NCBI GenBank assembly: GCA_004565275.1
Contig: SDOX01000096.1
Coordinates: forward strand, 104,415 to 168,414
DNA length: 64,000 nucleotides
Reading direction: 5' to 3'
Source of the DNA: Nannochloropsis salina CCMP1776
Lineage: Eukaryota; Sar; Eustigmatophyceae; Eustigmatales; Monodopsidaceae
The translations under genes and the position numbers were made by a program. The notes below the pieces were generated by a model, which did not search any database, was not told the origin of the DNA, and was given only the letters and a program-made list of their open reading frames with translations. Shown in pieces: positions 22,509-32,525 of this stretch. Each line of letters starts with the position of its first letter. Position 1 is the first letter of the stretch.

Positions 22509-24440
22509 ATGCGTTTCATAAATCACGCACCACAGGATAAGGACAGCAGTAGACAAGTCATCGTGTCATCATCCAACGGGGCACTGGATATTCCAGTCAT
22601 AAACACATTTCTCGATGAAGGTACAGGCGACATCTTCAATTTGAACGAGGAAAGCACGGGTCAGGAAAGGCAGACGCAACACGTCGGCGCGGGAAACGGA
22701 ATCACTCGAAATTTTTGCAAGCGTACTCTGATGCCTCAATGTCAGCAGCAACCGCCGCGATTATCATGTTGTGGGGAGGAGATTCAAACATCATCTCATG
22801 CACATTCTCTCGCGATTGCTCGGACCTTGGCCACAGATGGTTCGTCGAGTAAGCGCCTCGGTGTGCCCTATATTTGCTCGCAGCGGAGGGCTCCTAAAGA
22901 GGATCATATCAGTGCAACTTTGGCATCGCAGGCATCGTTGCGTGGCTCGCAAAAGTTTATGAGCCCTACCACAAAAAATTCAAATTTTTCTGGGGCTATA
23001 GTACGCGCGAATGGGCATGAAGGTCCCGAAAATGCACCGGGTTACACCAGCACTCACGTCCCTGATCTACGCTCCGAGGTTACTGACAGAACTGGAGACA
23101 AACACAAGGTTATCCGTCGCGACCGATTACACTGCGCAAAGCTACCTCATTTTATGTCGACTGCAGATGTGACGCTGAGTACACCTCCACCGAATTCTCT
23201 GCTCACGAGCTTCCCCTCACGCTGTCTGGAAATATCTTCGTCAGGTACGGGAAGCATTGCCAACAATGACGGAGACAATGGCCTCCCCGCGGCGTGCGAC
23301 CCTAAGTTGCAGAGGCAAATGTGGCATCAGAGAAGTCTCTCTGTCGCGCATTCGCCAACAGGCTGCGGACTCCACCGCTCCCCTCCCGCCCGCTGTGACC
23401 ACGAGGCTTACGGTTCCCGGAATTTAGGCTCTGTCGGTGGGCGCACCAGCCGAAGCGTAAGTGCGCCAATCAAACAAGAAAAAGGGGTGATCCCTCATTC
23501 AAGTCAGCATGGTGGTAGGATATCAACGTCCTCAGGCCTTCTATGTCAGCTGCGAGAGGGCTCTTTGAATATTCTGGCCAATATGGGAATTATGACACCG
23601 CCTAAGCCGCCACATGAATTAAATCTGTCTTACCCCTCCGAGCAATCATTGACGTGGGCCCAAAAAAACTACAAGTGTGATGTCACAGATATGGATTCGC
23701 TTAAAGTTTCCAGAGCACCTGAGATCGAGTACAACTTGGACGAAAGTGACAACTTGCGGCTCTCCATTCGCGCGTTAGATGTCATAGAGGGAAGTAGAAG
23801 ACACGAGGGCAGAGACAATGCTGAAGAGAGCTTGGATCGGTCTGTTGCCAGCAGCGGATTCCAGCACTGGAATTTGCCGCATCCTCCTTGCAGCGGAAGT
23901 GAGGTTCCCGAACCTTATGTGAGCGAGAGCACAGCAGTGGCAGCGAGTGAGTGTGCTCGGACCGCTCTCAAAATGATAGTTAGGCGCATTATGGATGCGC
24001 AGGGCAAAGGTCACGAGGCAGCGCATGGGGAAGTCCGGAATTTTATTGAAGGTGGAGGTCTCGAGGCTCTTACTCGTGGAGTCGGGACACTAGACCACGA
24101 CCCCGGAACGGCATTTAACCTGCTGTACATTCTCCGAGTGTTGACAATGGATACCGAGGCCCGAAAGCAGTTAGTCACCGACCCTGAAGGTCACGTCCTA
24201 CTCGGGCATGTTCCAGCTATTATGCAACGCCATAAGCGCTCTGCACCAATTTTCAGGGACGGCTTAGGGATAATAAATACTTTGCTTGAGGATCCAGTGA
24301 CCAGTAAGATTTCTGTCAATATAACTCTGACATCCGTCACACTTGCGATGGTGCGGGAGGTCCGTCAATCCGCTCTGCCCGGCAGCCGTGAGGAAAAGCT
24401 GTGCACAGATTTTTTGAGGCATGCAAATTCTGCAATCTAG
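22509..24440 (+). CDS. Disordered protein with C-terminal ARM-like domain
   Basis: A 643-residue frame starting with ATG; an additional 5' exon is possible. Residues 1-470 are low-complexity and Ser/His/Arg-rich, with no recognisable fold. Residues ~475-643 form paired amphipathic helices of armadillo type (IEGGGLEALTRGVGTL, then GTAFNLLYILRVLTMDTEAR, then FRDGLGIINTLLEDP). The same helix pattern, spacing and end point appear at the C-terminus of the IQ-motif protein ending at 12163. I infer that the two are distant paralogues sharing a disordered-plus-ARM plan, but this one lacks IQ motifs. Function unknown; a scaffold or adaptor role is a guess. Confidence 0.7.
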   Translation: MRFINHAPQDKDSSRQVIVSSSNGALDIPVINTFLDEGTGDIFNLNEESTGQERQTQHVGAGNGITRNFCKRTLMPQCQQQPPRLSCCGEEIQTSSHAHSLAIARTLATDGSSSKRLGVPYICSQRRAPKEDHISATLASQASLRGSQKFMSPTTKNSNFSGAIVRANGHEGPENAPGYTSTHVPDLRSEVTDRTGDKHKVIRRDRLHCAKLPHFMSTADVTLSTPPPNSLLTSFPSRCLEISSSGTGSIANNDGDNGLPAACDPKLQRQMWHQRSLSVAHSPTGCGLHRSPPARCDHEAYGSRNLGSVGGRTSRSVSAPIKQEKGVIPHSSQHGGRISTSSGLLCQLREGSLNILANMGIMTPPKPPHELNLSYPSEQSLTWAQKNYKCDVTDMDSLKVSRAPEIEYNLDESDNLRLSIRALDVIEGSRRHEGRDNAEESLDRSVASSGFQHWNLPHPPCSGSEVPEPYVSESTAVAASECARTALKMIVRRIMDAQGKGHEAAHGEVRNFIEGGGLEALTRGVGTLDHDPGTAFNLLYILRVLTMDTEARKQLVTDPEGHVLLGHVPAIMQRHKRSAPIFRDGLGIINTLLEDPVTSKISVNITLTSVTLAMVREVRQSALPGSREEKLCTDFLRHANSAI

Positions 24441-24687
24441 GTTTCAAGCTCTGTTTACTTAAAAGAGTCCATATTCTGGGCTTTCACATATCGGACGAAA
24501 CGAACGAGCATTAAGGGCATATTGGAGCCAAAGAAAAGAAAAATTCAGACGTTCGGGTCAGAAAACATGTCATGCATAAGAGTTTTCAGGAGCCTGGGTT
24601 CTTCATACATGACAAATATTGATCGCCAAAAAGATGACATCGCGAGACCTTTTCTTCTTCTTGCATAGTCGCATGTCTCCTGTACAG

Positions 24688-26959
24688 TCAAAAATCAATG
24701 TCGAGATCTTTATCGCTTGACAACAGGGCCTGAATATGCCCATCTGGTCTTACTACGATAGAGCTGGCTTGCGAGTGGATACGCTGTTCCCAGTTCCCTT
24801 CAATATCATTCAATGTGAGGCAGCCCCCTTTTTCGATCAAATGTCGAAAGAGTGCCTGTTGATCCTGTTGTCCGAATTCTCCAAAGGTTGTTGTGCTGCT
24901 ATGCGATGAGACTTCAGGACGCATAATAATTTTCACACCTATCAATGGCATATTCCATCCCTTCAAAACGGTCTGAGATGCTGAGAGACTTATCTTTTCT
25001 TCTGCGGAAGACGAAAGCAGTATGGCAAAGGGTCCAGATCTCGTGAAATCAAAAAAGCCACTAGAAAGAAAGGCAGCTTGTAATTGATCGGCTAGATCTG
25101 TCGATGATATATTTCCTAAAGACTCTCCTGTGTCGGGATGAAGACATTGAAGCCAAATATGTGGCAAACGCCCTCCTACTTGCAGATGGTCGAGACCCAG
25201 TCCATGATGTATCGACTCATCAGCATTCTGTGCTCTGGGAAACTCAGGCCGGTACCGAAACCCAACATCTTCGGTTGGAAAGAGAAGCGGGAGGCTGGCA
25301 CCATCCCGTAAAATTTTTCGAGCCTTGGCCAGACACATTTCTCCATAAGGATGCCTCACGTTCTCCAATGATTTTAAAGGCCATCGACCCACAGCAAACA
25401 TGGATGGCAGAAGGGCCTTTGACATGGCATTTGAGATCCGACTTGAAATTCTTGCAACATCTTTTGCTTGTTCAACGTTTAGGCCCAAAGCCTGCGGCAC
25501 TCTTAGACTTCTTGAGAAATTGTGCATGCTAAGGCTTGCATTACGCTCAGCTATAGGTCGTCGCTCTGTCTACATTTCATCCAAAGCCATATATAGGGTA
25601 ACATTAATAGTCACCAGAATGTGCGCATGCATTCTCCCCCCCCCCCCTAAAAAGTAGCAGGGCCCACCTTATATATCGTACCTCGTATGTGTCCAATAAT
25701 GCACCATTCGCCGAGTTTTGTAACACTGAAGCAATTTTCCAAGATAGGTTATGAGCATCTTGAATACCGGTGTTCATACCAAAGCCGCCAGCTGGAGGAA
25801 ATCTGTGAGCTGCGTCTCCAGCGAGGAAAATGCGCCCAGATCGGTAGCGCTGAGCAACTTGGCAGTCCATGATCCACGGTCGCACAGAGTGCACAGTCAA
25901 ATCCGTGAACGCCGTTCCAATGGCCGCATCTAGCAATGCCCTCACGGTGACAGGGCCAAAGTCCTCAGGAGACTGAGCTGGCGGAAAGTAGGGCACTTGG
26001 GCCACAAATTCCCCTGATGGGTAGTGATGCGCCACCAATACACAAACAACCTCTGCATTATAAATGAAGTACAGCATAGCTGGTCGATGTGATGTGGCCT
26101 GCGCTAAAGCGCGAGAGGAAAAATGGATGTTCATGAGATGCTGGACACCTTTCTCGCCGAGCATACTTATTTGAGCTTTATGGCGGATGAGACTGGAAGA
26201 CCCGTCCGCAGCAACAACGTAGTGTCCCTGGAAGACATGCATATCGCACGTTTCCTTCTCCTCGACAAGCAGCTGCACGCCCTCCACCACCTCTCGAACA
26301 TCCTTGACCTCGTGACCGAACCGGACGACATGCCCCCCCTTGCCTCCTCGGCTGCGAGTTGTATCTCCTGCTTCCGCCAAGACCTCATCAAAAAGCAGCG
26401 GCATGAGCCGGCTCTGTGATAGATGTATGACTTTTGCAGGACTGTGCCGGTCCAGAACTTGATGCGCGGCAAGGGGAGGAGCGGCAGTGCTTCGGGAGGT
26501 GGAGGATGACGGGAAGTTATCCACACGACCAATCTCTGTGCCATTCAACACTGACGTGGCATAAATGAAATGGCGCCAACATGACTGGTCTGGAACGATT
26601 TCAGTGATCCGGCGCATCAAATTAGGAGAATATGCGTGTCGGAAAATCTCCATTGTTCGACAGTTTATAAAATGGGCCTTTGTGATGTAATAGAGTAATG
26701 CACGATATTGACTTTTATTAAGTTCCTGATATCGAATCTTGACCCTCCGGCCGGAGGCCACGTGACACTCTGATTTTCCCTTTGAAATAAGACACGTATA
26801 AATTGAAGTTACCTGCGGATGTTGCGACAACTCTGCATTTTTTTCGAATATAACATTTTGGACGCCACAGCGTGAGAGCAGGGCGCTCAACGTCAAGCCT
26901 ACAGGTCCCGCGCCAGCAATAAGCACAGGTGCGTGCTTCACCGGTGTTAACTTTTCCAT
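24688..26959 (-). CDS. FAD-dependent monooxygenase, aromatic-ring hydroxylase type
   Basis: Three exons (26959-26813, 26677-25682, 25569-24688), all phase 0, give 674 residues from the first in-frame ATG. The Rossmann motif APVLIAGAGPVGLTLSALL is at residues ~11-29. The second FAD motif is YVVAADGSSSLIRH, and the third is RIFLAGDAAHRFPPAGGFG followed by NTGIQDAHNLSWKI. This is the FAD_binding_3 / phenol-hydroxylase group, which uses NAD(P)H and O2. ERRPIAERNASLSMHNF spans the second junction and matches family sequence, confirming that intron. The C-terminal ~150 residues resemble the thioredoxin-like tail of phenol hydroxylases. The first intron (135 bases) is a multiple of three and stop-free, so retention would insert 45 residues. 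Substrate unknown. Confidence 0.9.
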
Positions 26960-27658
26960 TATCCGCTTGTCATATACTAGAGACGAACACTGCAAAGATT
27001 GAGCCCTTCGCAGGCTCTGTGAAGGCAAGGTATGTCTGTAAATGACTTAATAAGAAAGAGCCTGCCGATCGGCAAACAGGGATCGGAAAAGAAAGTTGAT
27101 CGTTGCCTGGAATGGATTGAAGCTTCCAAACCATCGTCATGTCAGAATCTGGTGCATCATCTGTTTGTATGGCGCCCTATCGTGTTTTATGATAAAAATG
27201 CGAGGGAGAACCACGCTCGTTATGGAGGGGTTTACGTTACTCAACGCATTACTCAGTAGGAAATGCGTCTTGATGAAAACGACGCAAGAGGCAATATAGA
27301 GTGTCAAGGTACACACATCCATCTTTTCCCGACTTTTACAGTAGGAAACTAAGATGTGTCTCCGACGTATGCTCGATGGTCTGGAAACGCATGCGTGTCG
27401 CGCTCCGTTCGACAACTTGTTGGGGGGAGGTTAATTTCTCGCCCTCTCGTCTCTTTTGCCAGGGCGCAGTTTCCAGACGCGCGGCAAAGGGATTGCGGAG
27501 TACTTGAATATAAGTCGTGCTATCTCATTCCAAGCGTTTAACCTTACTTCAGCTATACCGCCCTATCTTGAATTGTTTTCATTTTATGTTGTTTTGGTGC
27601 TTTTCGTGGCTAATTCCTCAGTAAATTCTACTCGCTGCGTCCTAGATCAGGGCTAGTC
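26960..27658. other. Divergent promoter region
   Basis: Roughly 700 bases shared as upstream DNA by the FAD monooxygenase and the TrmO-like gene. No exon, repeat or structured RNA recognised. Confidence 0.5.
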
Positions 27659-28806
27659 ATGCCCTCGATCTCAAAGGCGACGTACTTATGGATACTGACA
27701 ATAGCAATTGCTTGCTGTTCGGCGATAAAGTGTCTAGCAGTGCAACATGATCTTAAAGAAGCGCGCGAAAAGCTTCGCAGGGAGGAGGAGTTGCGTAACA
27801 TGGAGCGCGCGGGGCGGACGAAAGCAGAGCGGCGTCTTCGACGTGAACTTAAAGCTCTAATTAGGGGACAAACCAATGGAGGCGTGTGTCTTAAGCCCAT
27901 TGCCAGGATAAGCTCTCCCTTCAAAGGGCGCTGCGGCACACCGCGCCAAGGACTGCTGGCGCCTAATGCACGGTACGTTCTCATTGGGCCGACTAATAAA
28001 CATCGCTAGCGCTCATTTGAGATTGATGCTTACTCAGAGGACAGATTAAACTTCAGTCCGGAATTTGTAAAACATCGCTGGATCAACTAAACGCTTTCAC
28101 ACACATGTGGGTAATCTTCCTCTTCGACCAGAACACGAATTGGACCGATGCTCTATGTTCTGAAAGTGAAAGCTTTACCTACACCGCAAAAATTGCACCG
28201 CCGCGTCTTTTTGGTAAGAGAGTCGGTGTCTTCAGTACGCGCAGCCCGCATCGGCCCAATCCGATAGGTCTGAGCGTCGTAGCCATACAGGCTGTAGACG
28301 AAAAGGCCGGTGTCATCCATGTCTCTGGTGTGGATCTGACCGACGGCACCCCGATCCTGGACATTAAGCCCTACATTCCCCATGACGTAGTCTTAGAGCA
28401 TAAAGTTCCCGCTTGGGTCGTATCCGAGGATTTACCAGCTTGGCAGTTACAGGTTATGCCCGAGGCGGAGGCTGTATTAAGGGAGCTAGCAACGGAACGA
28501 GCCTCCCCATTCTACTCGACATACGAGGAGTTGAGAGCGCTACTGCGCGATGTATTGTTGCAAGACGTGCGAAGTATTCACAAGGGTCGGGGGACCGTAG
28601 TTGAGGACAAAAGCTCGTTTAAGGGGGGAGCGAATTTTTCGGAGCCTTTTTTTACCTGCAACATTGACGACATCGCTGTGGAGTTTGTGGCATTGCAAAA
28701 TGCCATTCAAATAATACGCTGCTCTGAGGAATATCGAAACGCGCTTGATCCGGGGCCTGAGGATAATAAGCTTGTGATTGAGAACAAGAGAAACTCACAC
28801 GGATAA
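27659..28806 (+). CDS. TrmO/TsaA-like tRNA (N6-threonylcarbamoyl-A37) methyltransferase
   Basis: Two exons (27659-27972 and 28038-28806; intron 65 bases, phase 2) give 360 residues. The TsaA/YaeB domain starts at KPIARISSPFKGRCGTPRQG. Across the splice it continues as SLDQLNAFTHMWVIFLF, then GVFSTRSPHRPNPIGLSVV and LTDGTPILDIKPYIP. These are the family signature blocks that hold the SAM-binding and dimer residues. TrmO adds the N6-methyl group to t6A37 of ANN-decoding tRNAs, as known for E. coli TrmO and human TRMO. The N-terminus adds a hydrophobic segment (WILTIAIACCSAIKCLAV) and a charged coil, so the enzyme may be membrane-anchored or organelle-targeted; which is unclear. The C-terminal tail of ~110 residues is not part of the bacterial enzyme. 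Confidence 0.9.
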
Positions 28807-29482
28807 AGAAATGTAGTTGCATGACCTTATAGAATATTCGTGGCAAACTCTCAAAAAAGTCAAAAGCCTCTTTTCCATGGATAAACGTAGAAAAAAAAAA
28901 CATGCACAAGTGGATTTGGAGCTTTAAATCCTCATATTAACTTTACGAGTAAGAACAGCTCCTTGCGCTTCTCCAAAGCGTTATCTCACCATAATTGTAA
29001 ATATAATCACCACATTGGCGCGACCTAATATATGTACCCCTTGCGAGCGACAGCTGAAACATGATAGTGTTTTCAACCTCCTTCTTAGTGTGACAATTGC
29101 TGGAGGCACTTCGATGGCGAATTCGCATAGTTTATTGTCTTTATTTTGCCTCTCAAACAGGGTTTTTGGGGGCGAAAGATGGTTCCGATATAAGCAGTAC
29201 ACTTAATAAATCAGTTCACATGGTGCTACTTGTCAGGACTGCATGTATCCTACCTACAGTCTCGGACAGTGAAAATAATGCGTGGACGTTGCTTATTTCC
29301 ATAAACAAACTTTACCACGAAGGGGTCGAGAAAAAGTTGACGATGCACGTGCGCGCCTAGAACTCGAGGACTTGTGAGGTGCCCCCGAAGACACGCAGTG
29401 CAAAAAACCTAAGTTCTCCCAAGGTTGTATAGACAAGACGATCCTCACCATATCTCTTCATCAACTCGGCCTGTCCTCGACT
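28807..29482. other. Intergenic between convergent genes
   Basis: AT-rich 3' flanks of the TrmO-like and DOT1-like genes. It contains a run of ten A at ~28891-28900. No gene supported. Confidence 0.5.
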
Positions 29483-30682
29483 TCACATTTGGTTCAAGAA
29501 AAGATTAGTGGAGCGGCGGCGACGCGCGGGTCGGGGGCTCGTAAAGTGAATGTCCATTTTCTGCTTGACCCAAGCGTGCAGGCTCTCCAACGAACCCTCG
29601 CGGATCATGTCAAGCCCCTCCTTGAAAAGTGCATCTACAGGTGGGACTTTAAGTGACCGCCTCTTTGCTTTGGTGCGCTTATAGCAGTAGGCCGTGTGGC
29701 CTTCACTGGAACCATGCATAGAGGTCTGAACCTGCGAAATCAAGGTGACGTCAAACCCGTATCTATCCACGATCAGCTTCGGGCCATGATAGCAGATGAG
29801 AAAAGGACATTGCGAGATATTAAATCTGTCAGCAATCTCATAAAACAATGTGGGTGGAAAGCCGATGTCGAACATGTATACGTGTGTGAAAGGATCAAGC
29901 GTGCGAGCCTCGGTGACGTCGCCGTAGTGGAAAAAGACTTTGTGGTGTATGCGGCTTGACGCAAATTCTTCACTGATCCGACCACTCCCACTCGTCTCAG
30001 CGTCCCTTTCATCAGCCTTCGCATCACCGTCTTTCGCTCCAGCTTCAGCGGCCTGGAGGAGGTGCCTGAGGTTGTGAAGGGAAAGCTGCCATCGTACTTG
30101 CTCATGTTCAATGCCGTATGAGGCTGCGACTCCGGGGTACTGGGATACATGAATATTAGGCTTCCCTAGACCTGCCCCTACATCAATGAAAATACTGTCT
30201 CTGCCGAGTGCGCAGTGTGTTACCATCATGTCCACAACCCGTTGCATGCTTCCTGTGGTAAGCTCTCCGTAGATGGCGCCTCCACTTCCGTTGCCGCCTA
30301 GCGAGCCAGTGCAACGCCGAATAATGGAGTATACATTTTTGACGGAAGGAGAGCACTGTATGGAGGTCGGTGTAGCAAATGACTTGGTGCTTCTTGGTTT
30401 CTGCGGTGTCGAAAATAAGCTGGGCGGGCAATCGTCCTTCTTTGCACCATTTTCCTCCTTGCCCGTGTCTTTCTTTTCGAAGTCTACGTCCGCTTCGCCG
30501 TCATTGTCCGAAAAAAGATAGACTTTTCGACCAAGTTCCAAATCACCACTGTCCTCTTCATCTTTGTCCTCTGCGCAACCAGCATCTTTTTTGGAGGGGG
30601 GGAAGGAGGGTAAACCGGTACGCCTGGTAGGGGACACTAAAGAGAATTCAGTATCGGCAAGGGAATTCTCGCCTGCGAACAT
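29483..30682 (-). CDS. DOT1-like SAM-dependent methyltransferase
   Basis: Single exon, 399 residues, starting at ATG. Residues 1-110 are acidic and disordered (DKDEEDSGDLELG, DNDGEADVDFEKKD). The catalytic part starts with AIYGELTTGSMQRVVDMM (~136-153), the YGE(L)T block before the SAM site in DOT1 proteins. Motif I is FIDVGAGLGKPNIHVSQYPG (~165-184), then SYGIEHEQVRWQL (acidic loop of motif II). Family members methylate histone H3 Lys79 (yeast numbering) without a SET domain. A ~40-residue Asp/Glu/Gly-rich insert follows. The tail is strongly basic (PRPARRRRSTNLF), suiting DNA or nucleosome contact. Substrate is inferred from the family; a different protein target is possible, so I give no symbol. 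Confidence 0.75.
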   Translation of the reverse strand: MFAGENSLADTEFSLVSPTRRTGLPSFPPSKKDAGCAEDKDEEDSGDLELGRKVYLFSDNDGEADVDFEKKDTGKEENGAKKDDCPPSLFSTPQKPRSTKSFATPTSIQCSPSVKNVYSIIRRCTGSLGGNGSGGAIYGELTTGSMQRVVDMMVTHCALGRDSIFIDVGAGLGKPNIHVSQYPGVAASYGIEHEQVRWQLSLHNLRHLLQAAEAGAKDGDAKADERDAETSGSGRISEEFASSRIHHKVFFHYGDVTEARTLDPFTHVYMFDIGFPPTLFYEIADRFNISQCPFLICYHGPKLIVDRYGFDVTLISQVQTSMHGSSEGHTAYCYKRTKAKRRSLKVPPVDALFKEGLDMIREGSLESLHAWVKQKMDIHFTSPRPARRRRSTNLFLNQM

Positions 30683-31053
30683 TAAATCTGCCGCTCCGGC
30701 CTGTTTGCTATAGCTTAAAATTGAATGAAAGGTCCACAGGGTGAGGGGCTGGAACGTGTAACCGACAGCAATCCAACATCAAGAGATTACAACGAGCTAA
30801 GTAGGCTGACAAAATTAAGTTACACTGTACTCTGTACTCGTTTGGGGAGAACATCTTATTGATGTATGGTCAAAAATCAAAACGTTGTATCAACTCCACC
30901 AGTCGAATAAAAAATCTGATGTCGAAGAAGAGTTGTGAAACCATCATACTATCACAGAGGACTACTCCAAAGCGTGCTTTTCGCAGTGCTCTTGATTTTC
31001 ACAGTGGTACGATGAGCCGTCTGAGCCGGGCGAATATATCTGTCTTCGATATC

Positions 31054-31248
31054 TCACCTTTTTGAACGTTGACTCTGCTTAGACATACTCTTCTTGGGGG
31101 TCGCACGCTTGGGTGTGGTCACCTTCTTGGGCGTGGTAGCTTTTTTGCTGCCAGTGGTTGGAGGCCTGCGACCAGAGTTCTTGCTACGAAGAGGCAGATC
31201 AAATGACTTGCCTTGTTCATCTTTTACTTTGATAGAAGATCCTGACAT
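31054..31248 (-). CDS. Small basic protein with TPKK repeats
   Basis: ATG-initiated frame of 64 residues with a net strongly positive charge. The second half carries four T-P-K-K/R-type units (ATTPKKVTTPKRATPKK). S/TPKK units are known minor-groove DNA-binding motifs of histone H1 and HMG-like tails, so chromatin association is a reasonable guess. The frame's stop overlaps an AAAAG/GTGAGA donor-like site near 31057, so a further exon may extend it. A short Lys-rich chance frame remains possible. Confidence 0.4.
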   Translation of the reverse strand: MSGSSIKVKDEQGKSFDLPLRSKNSGRRPPTTGSKKATTPKKVTTPKRATPKKSMSKQSQRSKR

Positions 31249-32226
31249 TTGCCTGTTTCAGCAGATCAAAATACACGTTTGCATAAACATGTGGAGGGAA
31301 ATTGCTTGTTGGAACTGGTTGTTGTGAATATGTGCGCGGATTCATCCAGATTTGTGGGGGCGGCAGAGATCGAAGCAGATGCAATCGCCTCATGAATGCA
31401 GTTGATCGCTTGATGTGAGTGCGTAAAGTTCATGAAAAGCACATTGTACAATCGAGGTGGAGACCAACTTCGCCTGGTAGCAACCAAGTACCTTACAAGG
31501 GTTTAATAGAACAAATGAGCAATGCTCGCTGCATTCAATTTCAACAATTAGCCCGCCATGCTCTGCCAGGTAGTCCAATTAAGTACGTTCTTGCGAGCAA
31601 TTTGGATTTTTACTACCGACGTCGAGGCCATGCAATACATAAATGACGCCGCCGCTCTGCTCTTGGGAGCTTGGCGGTCGAGTGGTCGCTCTGCGGCTAA
31701 GAACGTCTGCTGGCGTCGGCGATCGTCAAAATCTGAAACCGTTTAACTGCAATGGGCAGACCCACATGCTAATCCGACTTCTTCGTGGACCAACAATGAT
31801 GCATGTTATTCACTTAGATTTCACTAAAACGCGGTCATCTGCATTTCTTCCTCAAGCCTTTCCTTGGTCAAGAGCAGTTGGCGTTTCATTGGCATGTTAC
31901 AGGCTTTCCTCAGTCGCCTCACCAATAGGAAAGAAGAGAACCGGAGTGTCTCAATATGACGTGAGAAAATTGTATTTGATCGGCTATAATGGTGTTATCT
32001 TCACAAAAGTAGGATTTCAGATCGATGCAAAACGAATACTTGTATCACTATTCGACAAAGAAAAACTAGAGAGCACACTTTAACGATATATTTTTTTCTG
32101 TACTTGTCTGTTATTGGCCAAACTTCCAGCACCACGTCCCCCAATAAACTTAAAAATATTACATATATATTCTCGTCTTCGCTGCCAAGATGCAGGTCCT
32201 CGCCGTCGCTCATATGTTAATCTCTC

Positions 32227-32243
32227 TTAACCCTAACCCTAAC
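32227..32243. repeat. Interstitial telomere-like repeat
   Basis: The sequence ttaaccctaaccctaac contains two full CCCTAA units plus partial ends. TTAGGG is the telomere unit of many eukaryotes, including stramenopiles. So short a patch may be chance or a scar of end repair. Confidence 0.6.
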
Positions 32244-32525
32244 AAACATATCATTTATTTACCCTTTCCTGTTCTGTCTCTCGTGTCTTCCTGGATCAAC
32301 GGTGCCGCTACTGACATGCGGGAAGAACAGCCACAGCGGCCAGATGGTGGCAATTGACAGCAATTTCGAAAGTGAAAGCAAGCTATGTCCATCGAAGCAG
32401 CAATACATGCGGATAGGGAACTCTGTTAAGCGGAGCACAAGCAGTCAGTCAAGTTTCCTTTATACGATACACCTTCAATCACATACACACATCTGCATTT
32501 GTCAGCTACGTGTAGGAATCCACTC

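Larger units (their letters stand above)
30683..32525. other. Mostly non-coding interval
   Basis: Apart from the small TPKK-repeat frame (31054-31248) I could not resolve a gene. On the minus strand at 31270-31750 there are several open segments bounded by splice-like sites (for example around LYNVLFMNFTHSHQAINC). They may be exons of an unrecognised gene. A telomere-like (CCCTAA)n patch lies at 32227-32243. Confidence 0.45.

Noticed and set aside
25630-25650. Poly-C run near the end of the second FAD monooxygenase exon
   Set aside because: It falls inside the spliced intron (25570-25681), so it is a homopolymer and not a coding lesion.
31643-32083. Plus-strand ATG frame of 146 codons
   Set aside because: Irregular composition with no recognisable domain, overlapping exon-like signals on the other strand; not enough to call a gene.
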